From Pyropia yezoensis (Eukaryota > Rhodophyta > Bangiophyceae > Bangiales > Bangiaceae): 64,000 bases of DNA. Every line of letters starts with the position of its first letter. Within the stretch, counting starts at the first letter, position 1. Position numbers and translations under genes: made by a program. The DNA lies in contig CM020618.1 in NCBI GenBank assembly GCA_009829735.1, positions 15,857,346 through 15,921,345 of the forward strand, in the 5' to 3' direction. This document shows positions 1 to 10,430 of this stretch, piece by piece. The notes beneath the pieces were generated by a model. It was not told where the DNA came from. It did not search any database and saw nothing but the letters and a program-made list of their open reading frames with translations.

Positions 1-3
1 GCC

Positions 4-1010
4 GTGACAGGTCCGAAGACACCTGCGTGCGGGGCGTGTGGACACCAGAAGATTGGTGCCCACGGCAAGGGGCACTATTTTGGTCGGTGCGCTCTGGTGG
101 CGGGAAACCTGCAGTGCGCGAGCACCTTGATTGCTGGCCACTTCTTTTACACCGGGGCGCAATGCCAGAACCAGCACTGCGTGTGCCGTACGATGTACGT
201 TCTTGTGTGTATACTTTTTATATGTGTGGCGGTTGGATGAGGGCGCATGATGAGATATCGCTATAGCAGCGTGTCGACCAGTTCATTTTTCTACGCACTG
301 GGTACGCTTCTCTGTTTTTTTGCTTTTTTTTACTGTCGTTTGTGCTTGCTCGTTGTGACGTTTTATTATTGTTGCCTGCTGTGCTTCTGCGTAGGTGTCC
401 CAAGTGCCGCCGTCCGGGCCACACGCAGAAGACGATTGCGCTGGACCCCAGGCTTTTCAAGCGCGTCGTATCAGAGAAAGGCGTCTCCTTCAACAAGAAG
501 GGACACAAGCGCCTGGAATCTTCCACCTATGTCTTCCAGGAATCTACGCCGGCGTTCTTTCTCGTAGAAGTGCAGAGGGTTCGAGCGATGTACGCCGAAA
601 AGGACGTGGCGCTGAATCAGACGGCCAGCAAACGGGCGGGGCTCGTGTCGAACATTGTTGGAGCGGTCGCCCCCGTCATCATGACGGTGTCTACCCTACG
701 TTCACTGGGGTCTTCGGCGTCCGGGTTGACGACGCCCAATTTAGTGGCCACTGGCGAGCAGGCGCGATTGGCCGACTCTGGGCTCTCCGCCTGTGCCTCT
801 GCGCTGGGTGGAGCCATCTCGGCCGCTACCGGCCGCTCCGAAGATCTTGCGCCGGCAGCGGCCCTGGCAAACTCACACGGCGCCGAAGCCGCCGCCCAGC
901 GGGTGGGAGCGAAGCGGCTCAGCCAATCGGCGCTGTCTCTCTCAGCCCCCAGTGGTTCTCACCGCATGTATGTTGATGTTCCTTTTCTTTTTTTACTTCT
1001 GGTTGGCTGA
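4..1010 (+). CDS. Hypothetical Cys/His-rich protein, probably two or more exons
   Basis: I do not recognise this protein. A first open stretch (to about 194) encodes a Cys/His-rich segment with CGACGH and QCQNQHC motifs. A second (from 395) starts with CPKCRRPGH. The two are joined phase-consistently if an intron runs from GTACGT at 195 to the AG at 393-394 (200 bp, T-rich before the acceptor). The combined CxxC and Cys/His pairs suggest zinc binding. The remainder (residues after about 100) is Ala/Ser-rich, with one weakly hydrophobic stretch near VGAVAPVIMTV. The 5' end may lie outside the window, and the 3' end is uncertain: a further intron may begin near 945. Coding status rests on composition and the splice model only. 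Confidence 0.3.
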
Positions 1011-1095
1011 GGGACGGGTCTGGTGGAGTTGCTGTGCGGCCAAGACACTGACTGTTGCGACCGGACTGCTATCTATTTTTTTCCGCTGGCTTTGA

Positions 1096-1749
1096 TTGTC
1101 TCCACGGTGGTTCTGTGGAGTGGGTTTGTTCTATTTGCCTTGCGATCCGCGTGACGTCAGAGCGGAGCGTCGGGCACAGTACGGCGCTGAGATCTCCAGA
1201 ACGGCGGCAGGGGTCGAAGTTCCTCCCGTGGCGCCTCCCCCTCCTCGTCTGCGCCTGTCACCCGCAGAGGCGGCCATGGATCTGACTGAGTTTATTTTCA
1301 GTGACGAGCAGAGCGGGGACCGAGTCTCTTTTTTGGCCGCGGTGACGACCGCTAAAACCAAGCTTTGTATCCGTGGGTCGACTTTGAGTGGGTCGGGTGA
1401 CGTTGTTCGATTGACAAGCCAGCTGCTCGATGGTGTGGACGAGACGGCCGATGCTCGGTCCAGCTACGAGGCGAGCTGTCATGACTGGATCGGTCTTCGG
1501 AAGTACTCATCAACTCGGATCTAAATGACCAACTCAGTCCTCGCCGCGACCAGAGAAGAGCCCGGATTGTGGCCGACAGCAGGTCTCTCTTCCCCGCCGC
1601 TTGAGACGGTGGTAGCACTGCCCGACGAGGAGGAGCCAACCGTATCGACCACGACCGCCACGGTGCAAGTTGGAGCGGCGGCAGGGGCTTGGGTGATTGA
1701 GCCAATGCGGGAGGACACGGAGGATAGTGAGGACCAGGGGTGGTCATAA
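1096..1749 (+). CDS. Hypothetical protein, possible 3' exons of the upstream gene
   Basis: Two open stretches in the same frame are separated by one TAA at 1522-1524. The first contains a plausible soluble segment around MDLTEFIFSDEQSGD. The second ends in an acidic tail (EDTEDSEDQGWS) with its stop at 1749. Acceptor-like AG sites near 1160 (GTGACGTCAG) and 1547 (CAACTCAG) could make these exons of one gene, perhaps the gene starting at the left edge. No family is recognised. An AT-rich stretch at 1750-1930, unlike the GC-rich surroundings, follows the stop and may be 3' UTR. Confidence 0.2.
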
Positions 1750-1934
1750 TACACGTGTTTCATCATAATACTGGATATTTTCGTGTTTATCCGAAATATA
1801 TTCCAATAGTACTGACAAAACTCCAGGCTGAAAGGGAATTTGAGCGCTGTTTGCGCATGCAAGGCTGGCTCTGACGCTATTATCCCACTTTTCTGAAATT
1901 TGTGGGCGTCATTACAGTGAGAAGTAGTATCCGT

Positions 1935-2290
1935 ATAAAGTACTGACCACCTTCGGTGAGGTCGTCACTGCTGCGGCCAACTTCATGTGCGACGAGAATG
2001 CGGCGCCCAGCCCCAGCACGGGATAACTTTCGTCGGCGGTTTTGCGCCAGATTGTGTCGGACGGCGTCAGCGAGGCGATTCCTTTGTCGGGCGCGGTGGC
2101 TACAGCGCTACAGGCCGAGCTGACGATGCTAGAGATGTTTGTGCGGCGGACACACACGCGAGGCTTTGCACAGTGGTACGTTCGCAACAAGACTGCGGCT
2201 GCGGCCATCCGAACGGCAGCTGAGAGCGTGAGCACCAAGCAGCTCGCGCTCCTCGCGCGCTGCTCTGCACAAATAGTGTACACTGCCTAG
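1935..2290 (+). CDS. Hypothetical protein, possible exons
   Basis: The stretch from about 2045 to the TAG at 2288-2290 encodes an Ala-rich, helix-prone segment (SGAVATALQAELTMLEMF, then FAQWYVRNKT). Its amino-acid composition is balanced, unlike the Arg/Pro-rich alternative frames. A separate open stretch just upstream (about 1940-2026) also reads naturally (LTTFGEVVTAAANFMCD). The two would need an intron between them, with the AG at about 2049-2050 as a possible acceptor. No ATG in good context and no recognisable family. Confidence 0.18.
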
Positions 2291-2736
2291 GTGTACTATT
2301 TCCTGTTGTTTGTGAGCCACATTGACCAGACGCGATGTCCCCTCCTATCAGCCCTCGTGGCCGCGGCCGGCCAGGTCAGTTAAGGTTCTCCGGAGCAGAT
2401 CCTAGCCCTCAACGAAAAAGCCCATCCGAGGCAGCCACAGGCGTCCTCCCGACGGGGGTACCCCTACGTGTTGTTTGACGGTTATACACCCACCGTAGTC
2501 GGCGTCGCCGTAATTGGACAGATATGAGATAGGGCGTGGCGTGATCTGAGCGGATCACGCCGTGCCGCCGAGGGGGGGAGGCTCCTAGGGGAGGTTGTAT
2601 AATCTAGGGCAGGGGGGGGGGGGGGGGGAGAATGAACGGAAGGAGGAAAAGGCCCCGGGGAAGGAGGGGAGGGGGCGGAGTGGGAGATAGGGACGGGGGT
2701 GTACAGTGAGGGAGGGAGAGAGCGAGTGACAGACGA
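2291..2736. other. Intergenic stretch with a 17-base G run
   Basis: No gene is seen. The stretch holds a poly-G run at 2612-2628 followed by G/A-rich DNA. The long frames here are low-complexity on both strands. Confidence 0.5.
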
Positions 2737-2756
2737 ATGCGCGGTGGGGGGGTGGG

Positions 2757-3489
2757 GTGGTGGCGGCCAGCCGTGGCGTCCCGGCCCACCCGCTGGACTG
2801 CCACGCTGCCCCCCCCGACGCTGCTGTGGGGGCCCCCAGCGGTGCGGACAGTGCCCCCGGGGGCGGTGATGGGGATGGCGTGGCGGGTGAGCCGTGGCGG
2901 TGGCGGCGGCGGCGCCGGACGCGTGGAGGTGGCCCTCCGCACGGGAGGGGGCGGGGCGGTGCGGGGGGCGGCCGTGACCGCGGCCGCCTCCGCCGCCGCG
3001 CGTATCATCCGCACATCGGTGCGGGCACCCACGGGGGGGGCAGCGCGCACGTACTACGTCGCGGCCAGGACGGTGTGTGGTGGCAAGGGAGGGGTCCGCT
3101 CCGCGACGGTCGTCCTCGGCCGCACTCGCGTGGTCGGTGGAGGCAGGAGCGGTGCCGGTGGTGGTGTCGGCGGCGGCGGCGGGCCGTCCACTACCGGGGT
3201 GGCGACCGCTGTGGCGGCAGGTTGCCCCCCCTGGGTGCGTGCCACCGTCGTCGACTATGACGGGCGGCTGCTAAACAATGGGGACCGCTTCTCCACCCCG
3301 ACCTGCGTCGCGTGCCGGCGGGCGTGCGCGGCCACCCGCGGGTGCGACACGTGGGTGTGGGGGGCGGACCGCCGCAACGGGCAGCGATACCGACAGTGCT
3401 GGCTCAAGGCCGCGTTTGGGGGGCCCGCGGCAGCGCGGCGCCGTAAGCCGAGGAACAAGGGTACCTGGGTATCGGGAGTGCTTGTTTGA
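2757..3489 (+). CDS. PAN/Apple-domain protein
   Basis: The C-terminal part (about 3221-3436) matches the PAN/Apple pattern: an aromatic/Asp start (VDYDGRLL), then TCVACRRACAATRGCDTWVW and a closing CWLK. These Cys would form the conserved disulphides. PAN domains bind proteins or carbohydrates and are usually extracellular. One continuous frame from the ATG at 2737 reaches the stop at 3489, but its first 150 residues are Gly/Arg/Ala low-complexity. An alternative is a spliced gene: donor GTGAGC at 2887 and acceptor GGCAG at 3220 join a more natural upstream frame (from about 2757) to the PAN exon in matching phase. No signal peptide is visible, so a further 5' exon may be missing. Confidence 0.5.
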
Positions 3490-3726
3490 GCCTCTTATTT
3501 AGGGTCGTGGACCGACTGGCAGAGAAAAAAGATGCGGAGGCCGCTGGGTCGAGGAAAAACATGGACGCTCCCAAGGCCCATAGCACGAGGAGGAGAAAAT
3601 ACAACGAAGCGTGAGCAGCACGCGAGTCGAGAAGGTCACGGAGTGCCTGCACACCCTTTTGGGTGCCAGGTTGTTGGTCCGCGAGGCAGGAATTGGAAGC
3701 CCCCCAAAAAATACGCAGTAAGGGAA

Positions 3727-3738
3727 GTTGGCGCCAAC
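3727..3738. promoter_or_regulatory. Palindromic E2F-like site
   Basis: GTTGGCGCCAAC is a perfect 12-bp palindrome containing the E2F/DP-type core TTGGCGCC. It lies about 310 bp upstream of the primase start codon. Replication genes, primase among them, are classic E2F targets in animals, plants and algae. Binding itself is inferred. Confidence 0.4.
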
Positions 3739-3762
3739 AACCGAAGTGCCATGACTCGAATT

Positions 3763-3780
3763 GGCGGGAACGTTCCCGCC
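3763..3780. promoter_or_regulatory. Inverted pair of E2F-like half sites
   Basis: GGCGGGAACGTTCCCGCC is a perfect 18-bp palindrome made of two E2F-type cores, GCGGGAA and TTCCCGC. It lies 25 bp from the other E2F-like palindrome and about 270 bp upstream of the primase ATG. Function is inferred from position and consensus. Confidence 0.45.
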
Positions 3781-4049
3781 CGGTTGATGTCTCGGCCGGC
3801 CGTGAGGGTCGTGTCGCAGACCCTCCCAGCACCTTCGAGGCCCAGCCCCTGCGACCCGTCTCTCCTCCTGCCGGCCTTCGCACCCCCCTCTGGTCAACTC
3901 CCGTCTCTCTCGATCAGCTCATTTGTGCATTGTCACTTGTGCTACCAGCGCTCTCCGAGCTCAACCACCGGCACGCCCGTCTTTCCGCCGTTTCCTGGTA
4001 GCCGACCGCGGTAGCGGACGGTTCCCCCCCCCTCCGTTCTGCGGTTACC

Positions 4050-5339
4050 ATGGTGGACCGCACGTCGCTGCCCGCGCAGCTCAAATGGTACTACTCCCGC
4101 CTCTTCCCCCTGGACCTGATTGGCAAGTGGCTCTCCTACGGGGAGGCTACGACGCTTGCCAAGCGGGAGGTATCGTTTACCCTCGAAGGCGACGTTTACC
4201 TGCGCTACCGCTCCTTTGACACCCCCGCTGCGCTGGGCACGGAGCTTGGAAAGCTCACTCCCATCAAGGTTGACTTTGGCGCCGTCCACAACATCCGCCC
4301 CCGCGACAAGGGCGCGTCGGCGTTGCCGCTGACGCCCGCCGAGAAGGAGCTCGTCTTTGATATTGACATGACCGACTACCATGATGTCATGGGCGCCCTC
4401 CGCGATAGCGACCCGACCACCGAGACGGACGTCAACTGGGCCTACATGGCCGCCGCGGTGCGCATCCTTGACACGGCGCTGGAGGAGGACTTTGGCTTCC
4501 GCCACCGACTGTGGGTCTACTCTGGCCGCCGTGGCGTGCATTGTTGGGTGGCTGACGCCCGCGCAAGGCGGCTGTCCAACGAGGCCCGTGGGGCGGTGGC
4601 GGAGTTTCTCGGCCTCCGCTTTGAGGAGCGTGCCAACCTGGGCGGCCGCCGCGCTACCGATATCACCGCCCCGCTGCACCCGTCGCTGGCACGGGCGCGG
4701 CGGGAGGCGTGTGAGCCAACGTTCCTCAACTTTGTGCTCGGCGAGCAGCGCCTCCTCGACGCCGACGGCGGCGACACGGCGGGGGTGCTCGCGCACATCC
4801 CCGACCGGGGGCTGCGGGTGGGCCTGGCGGGGGTGCTGTCGCGTGGGCCCCTGGCGACCGCGCCGGGGGTGGACCGGTGGGCGCGGATTGAAAAGGAGCT
4901 GACGCGGGCGGCCAAGGCGGACCCGTCCCTCAAGTCCGTGTCGGACCACATTGTCCTCCGTTACACTTACCCGCGGCTGGACATTCCCGTCACGCGGGAC
5001 GTGGGCCATCTCCTAAAGGCCCCGTTTTGTGTGCACCCCAAGACAGGCCGCGTGTGCGTGCCGTTTGACGCCGCCAACGTCGAGTCGTTTGACCCGCGGG
5101 AGCGGGTGCCGACGCTCGCCGCGCTCATGGACGAGATGGACGGCGCGGGGTCGGGGGCGGGGGCGGGGGAGGGAGGGGGTGGCCTCGCCACAGGCCTGTT
5201 GGAGGATGGAAAGCGGGTGCTGCGGCGCTTTGTGGAGGGCCTCGAGGCGGAACGGGCAACAGCCGCGGCCGCAGCGGCGCGCAAACGGCGGCTGGAGGAG
5301 GTGGACGCGTCGGGGGCCATGGCCTTTGCGGCGGTATGA
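4050..5339 (+). CDS. PRIM1: DNA primase catalytic (small) subunit
   Basis: Catalytic subunit of the DNA polymerase alpha-primase complex, which makes RNA primers in the nucleus. The 429-residue single-exon frame is near the usual length of about 420. The catalytic DxD is in VFDIDMTDY (D104, D106) and the third metal-binding Asp is in YPRLDI (D311). The nucleotide-binding SGRRGVHCW is at residues 158-166, and HLLKAPFCVHPKTGR follows D311 as in the human protein. The cysteines of the family's zinc-binding segment, expected just after MTDY (residues 110-130), are absent: this stretch reads VMGALRDSDPTTETDVNW. The C-terminus is Gly/Ala-rich with a basic coil. The start is the first ATG, in good context. 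Sites resembling E2F targets lie 270-320 bp upstream. Confidence 0.95.
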   Translation: MVDRTSLPAQLKWYYSRLFPLDLIGKWLSYGEATTLAKREVSFTLEGDVYLRYRSFDTPAALGTELGKLTPIKVDFGAVHNIRPRDKGASALPLTPAEKELVFDIDMTDYHDVMGALRDSDPTTETDVNWAYMAAAVRILDTALEEDFGFRHRLWVYSGRRGVHCWVADARARRLSNEARGAVAEFLGLRFEERANLGGRRATDITAPLHPSLARARREACEPTFLNFVLGEQRLLDADGGDTAGVLAHIPDRGLRVGLAGVLSRGPLATAPGVDRWARIEKELTRAAKADPSLKSVSDHIVLRYTYPRLDIPVTRDVGHLLKAPFCVHPKTGRVCVPFDAANVESFDPRERVPTLAALMDEMDGAGSGAGAGEGGGGLATGLLEDGKRVLRRFVEGLEAERATAAAAAARKRRLEEVDASGAMAFAAV

Positions 5340-6552
5340 GGGGGAGGAGGGATGGAGGGGGGGGTAGGGGGAGGAGGGGGGGAGGGTCGTGCGACTGTCC
5401 AACAGAGGCTGCGGGGGGTGGAGGATACCATCACCCGGCTTGGCCTACCAAGCGTTCCGTTGCTTCTCTTTTATGGGCCGTCCTCCACCACTGTACCTGG
5501 CCGTCTGTGCTTCGCTCTTTCACCCTCTATTGTGCTTTATCCCCCCCGCCTCCGCGCCCTCTCCCGAAGAAAAAGACCGCGGTGGATATTTAGAGAGGCT
5601 GCAGGCGAAGGGCGTGGGCTGCAGCACGCGTTGCTGGTGGCGTCACCAAACCGCCTCGGCAGCTGACGGTGGGACAGCCCCTCGCCCAGCCGGCTGGCTT
5701 GATCTGAGGCCCCCCCCCCACATTTGGAGGGTCCTCCCGCGCTGGTGGCTGTGCACGGCCACCAGCACCGCCACGTAGCGGCCACTCAAGTCTGCCAATT
5801 ACACTTGCAGGGTCTGTCCAATGGGCCGACCGCGGTTGTTTGCTGGTCTCTGCTGCGGGCAGTTTGTTTTCCTACAGCGGCACGCTAGCCGCTCGTGCCC
5901 CCCCGCCCCCCCCACCCCCGCACCACGTGTGGATGGTCGTGGTGGTGGTGGTGGTGGTGCGAGGCGCGCGCGTGGCCGACGTGGCCGGCCGGCGGGTGCC
6001 ACGACGCGCGGGTGGTGCCGACGCGACGGCCGAGCCCGCGCGTCGGGTGCGGGCGGGCTGTGTGTATAGTAGGGGTGCGTCCCCGTATCCCCCCTCGCTC
6101 CCCTCCGCTTCCGCGTGCACCCCACCGGCCGGCGACCAGGGCGCGACGCGACGGCCGACGCGGCGCGGCGCGACGCGGCGCGGCGAGCGTCCGCGGCGCG
6201 CGGCGGTCGGGGGGGGGGCCTCGTCAACGGCGGCGGTGGGTCTGGTGGTGGGGCCGCCCCGCCGCATTCCCGTACACCTCTCCCCCTCTGCCCCCCCTGG
6301 GCTGTATTCCCCCGCTCCTCAGCATCGTTCAACCCCCCCCCCGCTCCCCGTGGGACGGTCTGCTCCCCGCCTCTGAACCTGTCGTTTCTCTCCTATCCGC
6401 CATACCAACCACTTGTCCCCACCGCCGCCGCCCCCCCCCATCCCCCCTCCCTCTTCCCCCCACGCCCGCCTCCCCCCCTCTCTCGTCCATGTCCCTCCCT
6501 TGTACCTTTACCCCCCCCCCCCCCCCCCCCTTCCCCTGGGAGCTGTCCCCCG
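5340..6552. other. Intergenic low-complexity DNA
   Basis: No supported gene. The interval holds a GGA/GGGGA-rich stretch just after the primase stop, a GGT/GTG trinucleotide tract near 5938-5960, CGCGACGCGG-type short tandem repeats near 6140-6195, and C runs, including about 20 C near 6510-6532. It ends at the ATG of the FAD gene. Confidence 0.4.
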
Positions 6553-8399
6553 ATGGGCAACGCCGCCCCCGTCCGGGGCGGCAGCCACCCCCGCCTCCCC
6601 GCCGACGCCCGCTACTATGACATTGCCATTATCGGCGCGGGCCCCGCGGGCGGCTACTGCGCGCTCCGCCTCGCCGCCCGCTTTCCCGCCCTCCGGCTGG
6701 CCGTCTTTGAGGCCGCCCCGACCATTGGCGGTCGGACCGTGCCGGTGGAGGAGCCCCCGCCGGCGCCGGGGGCGGCCGCCGCAGCGGCGGCGGCGGCGGC
6801 CGCGGCCGCGGCCGCGGCCGCGTCGTCGCCGCGGGGAGGGAGGAGGGGGGGGGGGGGGGGGGGGGGGGGCGGCCGCCGCGGTCCCCGCGAATCCCCGCCG
6901 ACGCCTCTGGTGCCGCCACCGCCGCTGCCGCCACCCCCACCGCCAGTGGCGACGGCCCCATCGTGGGCACCGCGGCGGGGGCGGCCGAGCCCGAGTACGG
7001 CTTCTCCCGTGTCTTTCCCGACTTTCACCCGCGGGTCAAGCGGCTGGTGGCGGAGCTGGGGATGACCCTCTCGCCCGTCCCGTCGGGCGCGCGGGATAAC
7101 GTGTTTGCGTACGGGGGCACGTTTATGCAGCGGGACGCGGTGACCATCCGCGGCAAGCCTGTCAAGGTCTTCCTCTCGGACGTTATGCGACAGCTGGTCG
7201 AGGCGCACTCGACCGACTTTGCGGCGCCGTTCGAGTCGGAGAAGCTGCTCAGCACCAACCTGCGCGGCCTGATGGGCAATCTGGTCAGCGATGATGAGTT
7301 TGCGGCGGTGGTCGCCTACTGCGGGGTGGACATTGAAGCGTCGGCGAACGCGTCGGCGGCGGACTATGTGCACAAGGCGCTCCTCTTCACGTCGGCCCGG
7401 GACCGCCAGTTTTACGTCACCGCCGGCCTCCACGGCCTGGTGCGTGCCATGCTGGCCCGCTCTGGTGTGCCCGTGTTTTGCAATCATAAGCTCACCAGCT
7501 GTTGGGATGTGACCAAGGACCTCAAGGAGCTGACCTTTGCGGGCCACGCGGGCGAGTCCCCCCCCGTCGTGGCCCGGTCGGTCATCATGACTCTGACGCG
7601 GGAGCAGCTGGTGGCGATTGAGGGTGTTACCTCTCACCGCAAGCAGTACACCCGCCACGTGCAGGCGGTGCCCATCTTTGTGGCGGTGCTGACGTTTGTG
7701 GACCCGTTTTGGACGCGCCTCGGCACTTTTTATGGCCGCACCACCACCGAGCGGCCCATCCGCGCTGTTCATTACCTTGCCGACGGCAAGCGTGTGGCGG
7801 TCGTGTGCTCTGGCGTCTACGCTGCGTTTTGGGCGGACCGCGTCGAGGCGGGCGTCGCGGGGGTGGTGATGGGGGAGCTCGCCGCCGACGTGGCGGCCGC
7901 CCACCACGTGGAGGTGGACGCGTCGGCGACGCCCGCGCCCGGCGCGGCGGCAGCCGCCGCGGCAGCGGCAGCCGAGGCGGCCGGCGGCGTCGGCACGGGC
8001 GCGCCCAGCGGCGGCGTCGCGCGCAGCGGGAGCGGGCGGGGCATCAACAGCGGCGCCGCGGCGGTGTCCAACTATGTGTACCGCTACTACTTTGCGGGCG
8101 CGCACGTGTGGAAGACCGGCTCCGAGCCGCTGACGGTGATGCGGGAGCTTGCCGCGGGCAGCCGCAACGGCATCCACGCGTGTGGGGACAGCTTCTCCAC
8201 CCACCAAAACTGGGTGGAGGGGGCGCTCGAGTCGGCCGACGCGGTCGTGCGCGTCTTTGAACGTACGGGGGGCGTGGGCGGGCCGCCGCCGTCGGGGGGG
8301 GTGTCGGCGGGGGGGGCGTCCCTACCGCCGCCGCGTCCTCGTCGGGGGGGTGGGCCCGGGGGGGGCTTTTTAAGCGGCGCTCCGCGCCTGTGCCCCTGA
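6553..8399 (+). CDS. FAD-dependent amine-oxidase-like oxidoreductase
   Basis: A flavin oxidoreductase of the amine oxidase/FAD-NAD(P) Rossmann superfamily; substrate unknown. The N-terminus has YYDIAIIGAGPAGGY with the dinucleotide-binding GxGxxG at residues 28-33, the ribose-binding acid in VFEAA (E53) and the GGR motif at 59-61. The C-terminus closes with HACGDSFSTHQNWVEGALE, the FAD-contacting end typical of the family. A long Ala run and then a 25-base G run (6845-6869) lie between the Rossmann start and the rest. The frame before the run differs from the frame after it, and the downstream frame reads naturally immediately after the G tract. The length of this homopolymer is probably miscalled or variable; a real frameshift or a short intron are alternatives. 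A second Ala-rich insert sits at about 7940-8050. Confidence 0.75.
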
Positions 8400-8750
8400 C
8401 GGGGGGGGGAGGGGCGGCTGCCGCGGCCGGGGGGGTCGGCGGCGGGGCAGCGACCGCTGGCGGAGGGGGGTGAGCCGCCCGCCGCAGTGGCGACAGGCGG
8501 CGATGGGTGGAGCGCCGCGGCGGATGCTGGGGGGGGGCTGGGGGGGGGGGGGGGGGCGGAGATGGATGAGCGGGGAGTGAGCGGGCGCCCGCGCGCCGGC
8601 TGCTGAGGGCCCCACGCGGAGGGCTGAGGCGCGTCTGCAGCTCCCCCCTCCCCCCACCCCCGCTGTCCCGACGGGGATGCACGGGGGGCCTCCCTGCGCA
8701 AGAGGGAACACTGGCGCGGCGGGCTTGCCTCCATCGAGGCACTCCCCCCG
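8400..8750. other. G-rich intergenic stretch
   Basis: G-rich tracts (for example around 8530-8555) follow the FAD gene stop. Minus-strand frames here are Pro-rich shadows. No gene is seen. Confidence 0.35.
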
Positions 8751-9993
8751 GTGACACTGCCCGCGGCAGACGGTGCCGGCCGCCGGCCGGCTGCCACGGC
8801 GTGCGGCTACCGCGACCACGTGGGCGGCGCCGACGCCGCCGGCGACGCGGCACCGGCAGCGGCGGCAGCGGGACTGCCTCGCAGCGGGCACGCCCCGTCA
8901 CGGGGCGTGGCCGTGACGGCCAAGCGGGGCACGCGGGCGCCAAGCCCCCCCCCCCCCCCCCCCCCTTTTCCACGGGTGGGGTCACGGCCCCTCATGAGGG
9001 GCGGCGGCGGCGGCGACGGCGACGGCTCCCATTTTTGCCGGTCGCCGACGCCCCCGCTGGGGCCCCCCTCTGCCCACGTCAGCGGCGCCCGAGTGTGGTG
9101 GTTGCGGGTGTCCCTCCTGCCCGTCGGCACGGTTTGGTGGGAGGGCAGGGGGGGCACGGCCGCGCCGCGACGCACCCGCGGCTGCCAAGGGCGGGTCGCC
9201 CCTGCTGGGACCCGCCTCCGCCCGCGTCACCGGCGCACGCGTGTGGGGGCCTCGCTGGTGGCTGTGGCCGCCGCAACGCTCCAGCAAGTGGTGTCGTTAT
9301 CTGCCGGCGGCACCGGCGCCGAGCGCGCCGCCCTGCCCCGCCGGTCGCGGCTCGCGGCGCTCTTGCCGGCGGGGATGTGGCGGCCAGCCGCGGCGCTGGC
9401 GGACGCTGGTGATGGCGGGGAGTTGGGGGGTGCCGCCGCCGTCGCTGCCGCCACATTTGTTGGTAGCGACGGGGGGCGGAGAAGAGGTTGCCGCTGCCGC
9501 CGCCGCCGCCGCTGCTGCTACCGCTGCTGCCGGCCGTCGCGCCAGCCCTTCTGACGCGGTCTCCGCGACGCCCGCGTCTCCCCTTGGAACTAATGGCGGC
9601 GGTGGCGAAGGGGGCGGCGGCGGCGGCGCTGGGGAGGAAGACGCCGCCGACGCCGCGGTTGTTGGTGACGGTGGCAGCGAGGGAGGCCTTTCCGCCGCCG
9701 TTGCCGCCACTACTGCCGCAGCCGCAGCTGCCGCCGCCGCAGCGCTGCCGTCGACGGTGTGGGTGCCGCCTCTGTGGCGCGGCCACGACCGCCATCACCA
9801 CCACGCACCACCACCACCACCACCACCATCACCTCCGCCGCCGCCACTGCGCGACACGCGCGTGCCGCTGACCGTCTTCTTTCAGCAACCGCGTCGGCGG
9901 GGAGCGGGTGACTGCACAGTCCCTGCAGGCCGGCCCTGTCGTGGCCGCTGACGCACGTGCCCGTATCAACCGAACAGACGCTGAGCAAGGCGG
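8751..9993 (+). CDS. Candidate low-complexity (Ala/Gly-rich) protein, probably multi-exon
   Basis: No family is recognised. Plus-strand segments that read as natural protein are LVAVAAATLQQVVSLSAGG (about 9255-9315), an acidic stretch GEEDAADAAVVGDGGSEGG (about 9628-9685) and a short exon-like piece at 9886-9993 (ERVTAQSLQAGPVVAADAR). The last is framed by a pyrimidine-rich acceptor (CTTCTTTCAG ending at 9885) and a strong donor (GTGAGC at 9994). The segments lie in different frames, so a coding gene would need several introns or contain homopolymer errors. The His run near 9795-9830 is CAC/CAT repeat. Included as a candidate only. Confidence 0.25.
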
Positions 9994-10430
9994 GTGAGCC
10001 GCCGGTGGTGGCGCCGGCGCATCGCTCGCCGGGCCACCACGTGGGCGCTCAACGCCCTGTGCGCCAGGGAATCCACCCTGGCCCACCGCCGCCGCCTCTG
10101 CCACTGGACAACGCCGCGACGGCCACGACGCCACCGCCGACGCCACCACCACCGCCACCGCCCTCACACAGACCCCCCCCACTGGCAGCCGCCCGGAGCC
10201 CCGAGTGGCCGTGCCGGCGGCCCCCCCCCCCCCCCCCCCCCCGGTCGGGAGAGACCCCCCCCCCTGCGGCGGTGCCGCCGTATCCGCCACGAGCACTGTG
10301 CGGCACACCGCCCTCCCTCCCCCCGCCGCCCCCCTTCCCGCCCCCGCATGGGGGGAAAGGGGGCGCGTCGCTGCATGCCCGGCCGCCGCCAGCAGGGGCC
10401 CCCCACACCCCCAGCCCCGGCGGCTGGGCC

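Larger units (their letters stand above)
3490..4049 (+). promoter_or_regulatory. Upstream region of the primase gene
   Basis: This 560-bp interval between the PAN gene and primase shows no convincing gene. Open stretches on both strands are Pro/Arg-rich shadows. It is notable for two perfect palindromes resembling E2F sites (listed separately). The primase ATG at 4050 has a Kozak-like ACC before it and a G after it. Confidence 0.4.

Noticed and set aside
3404-3897. Minus-strand frames overlapping the PAN gene end and the primase upstream region
   Set aside because: No domain. They overlap the PAN exon and the E2F-like palindromes, and the composition is Arg/Pro-rich.
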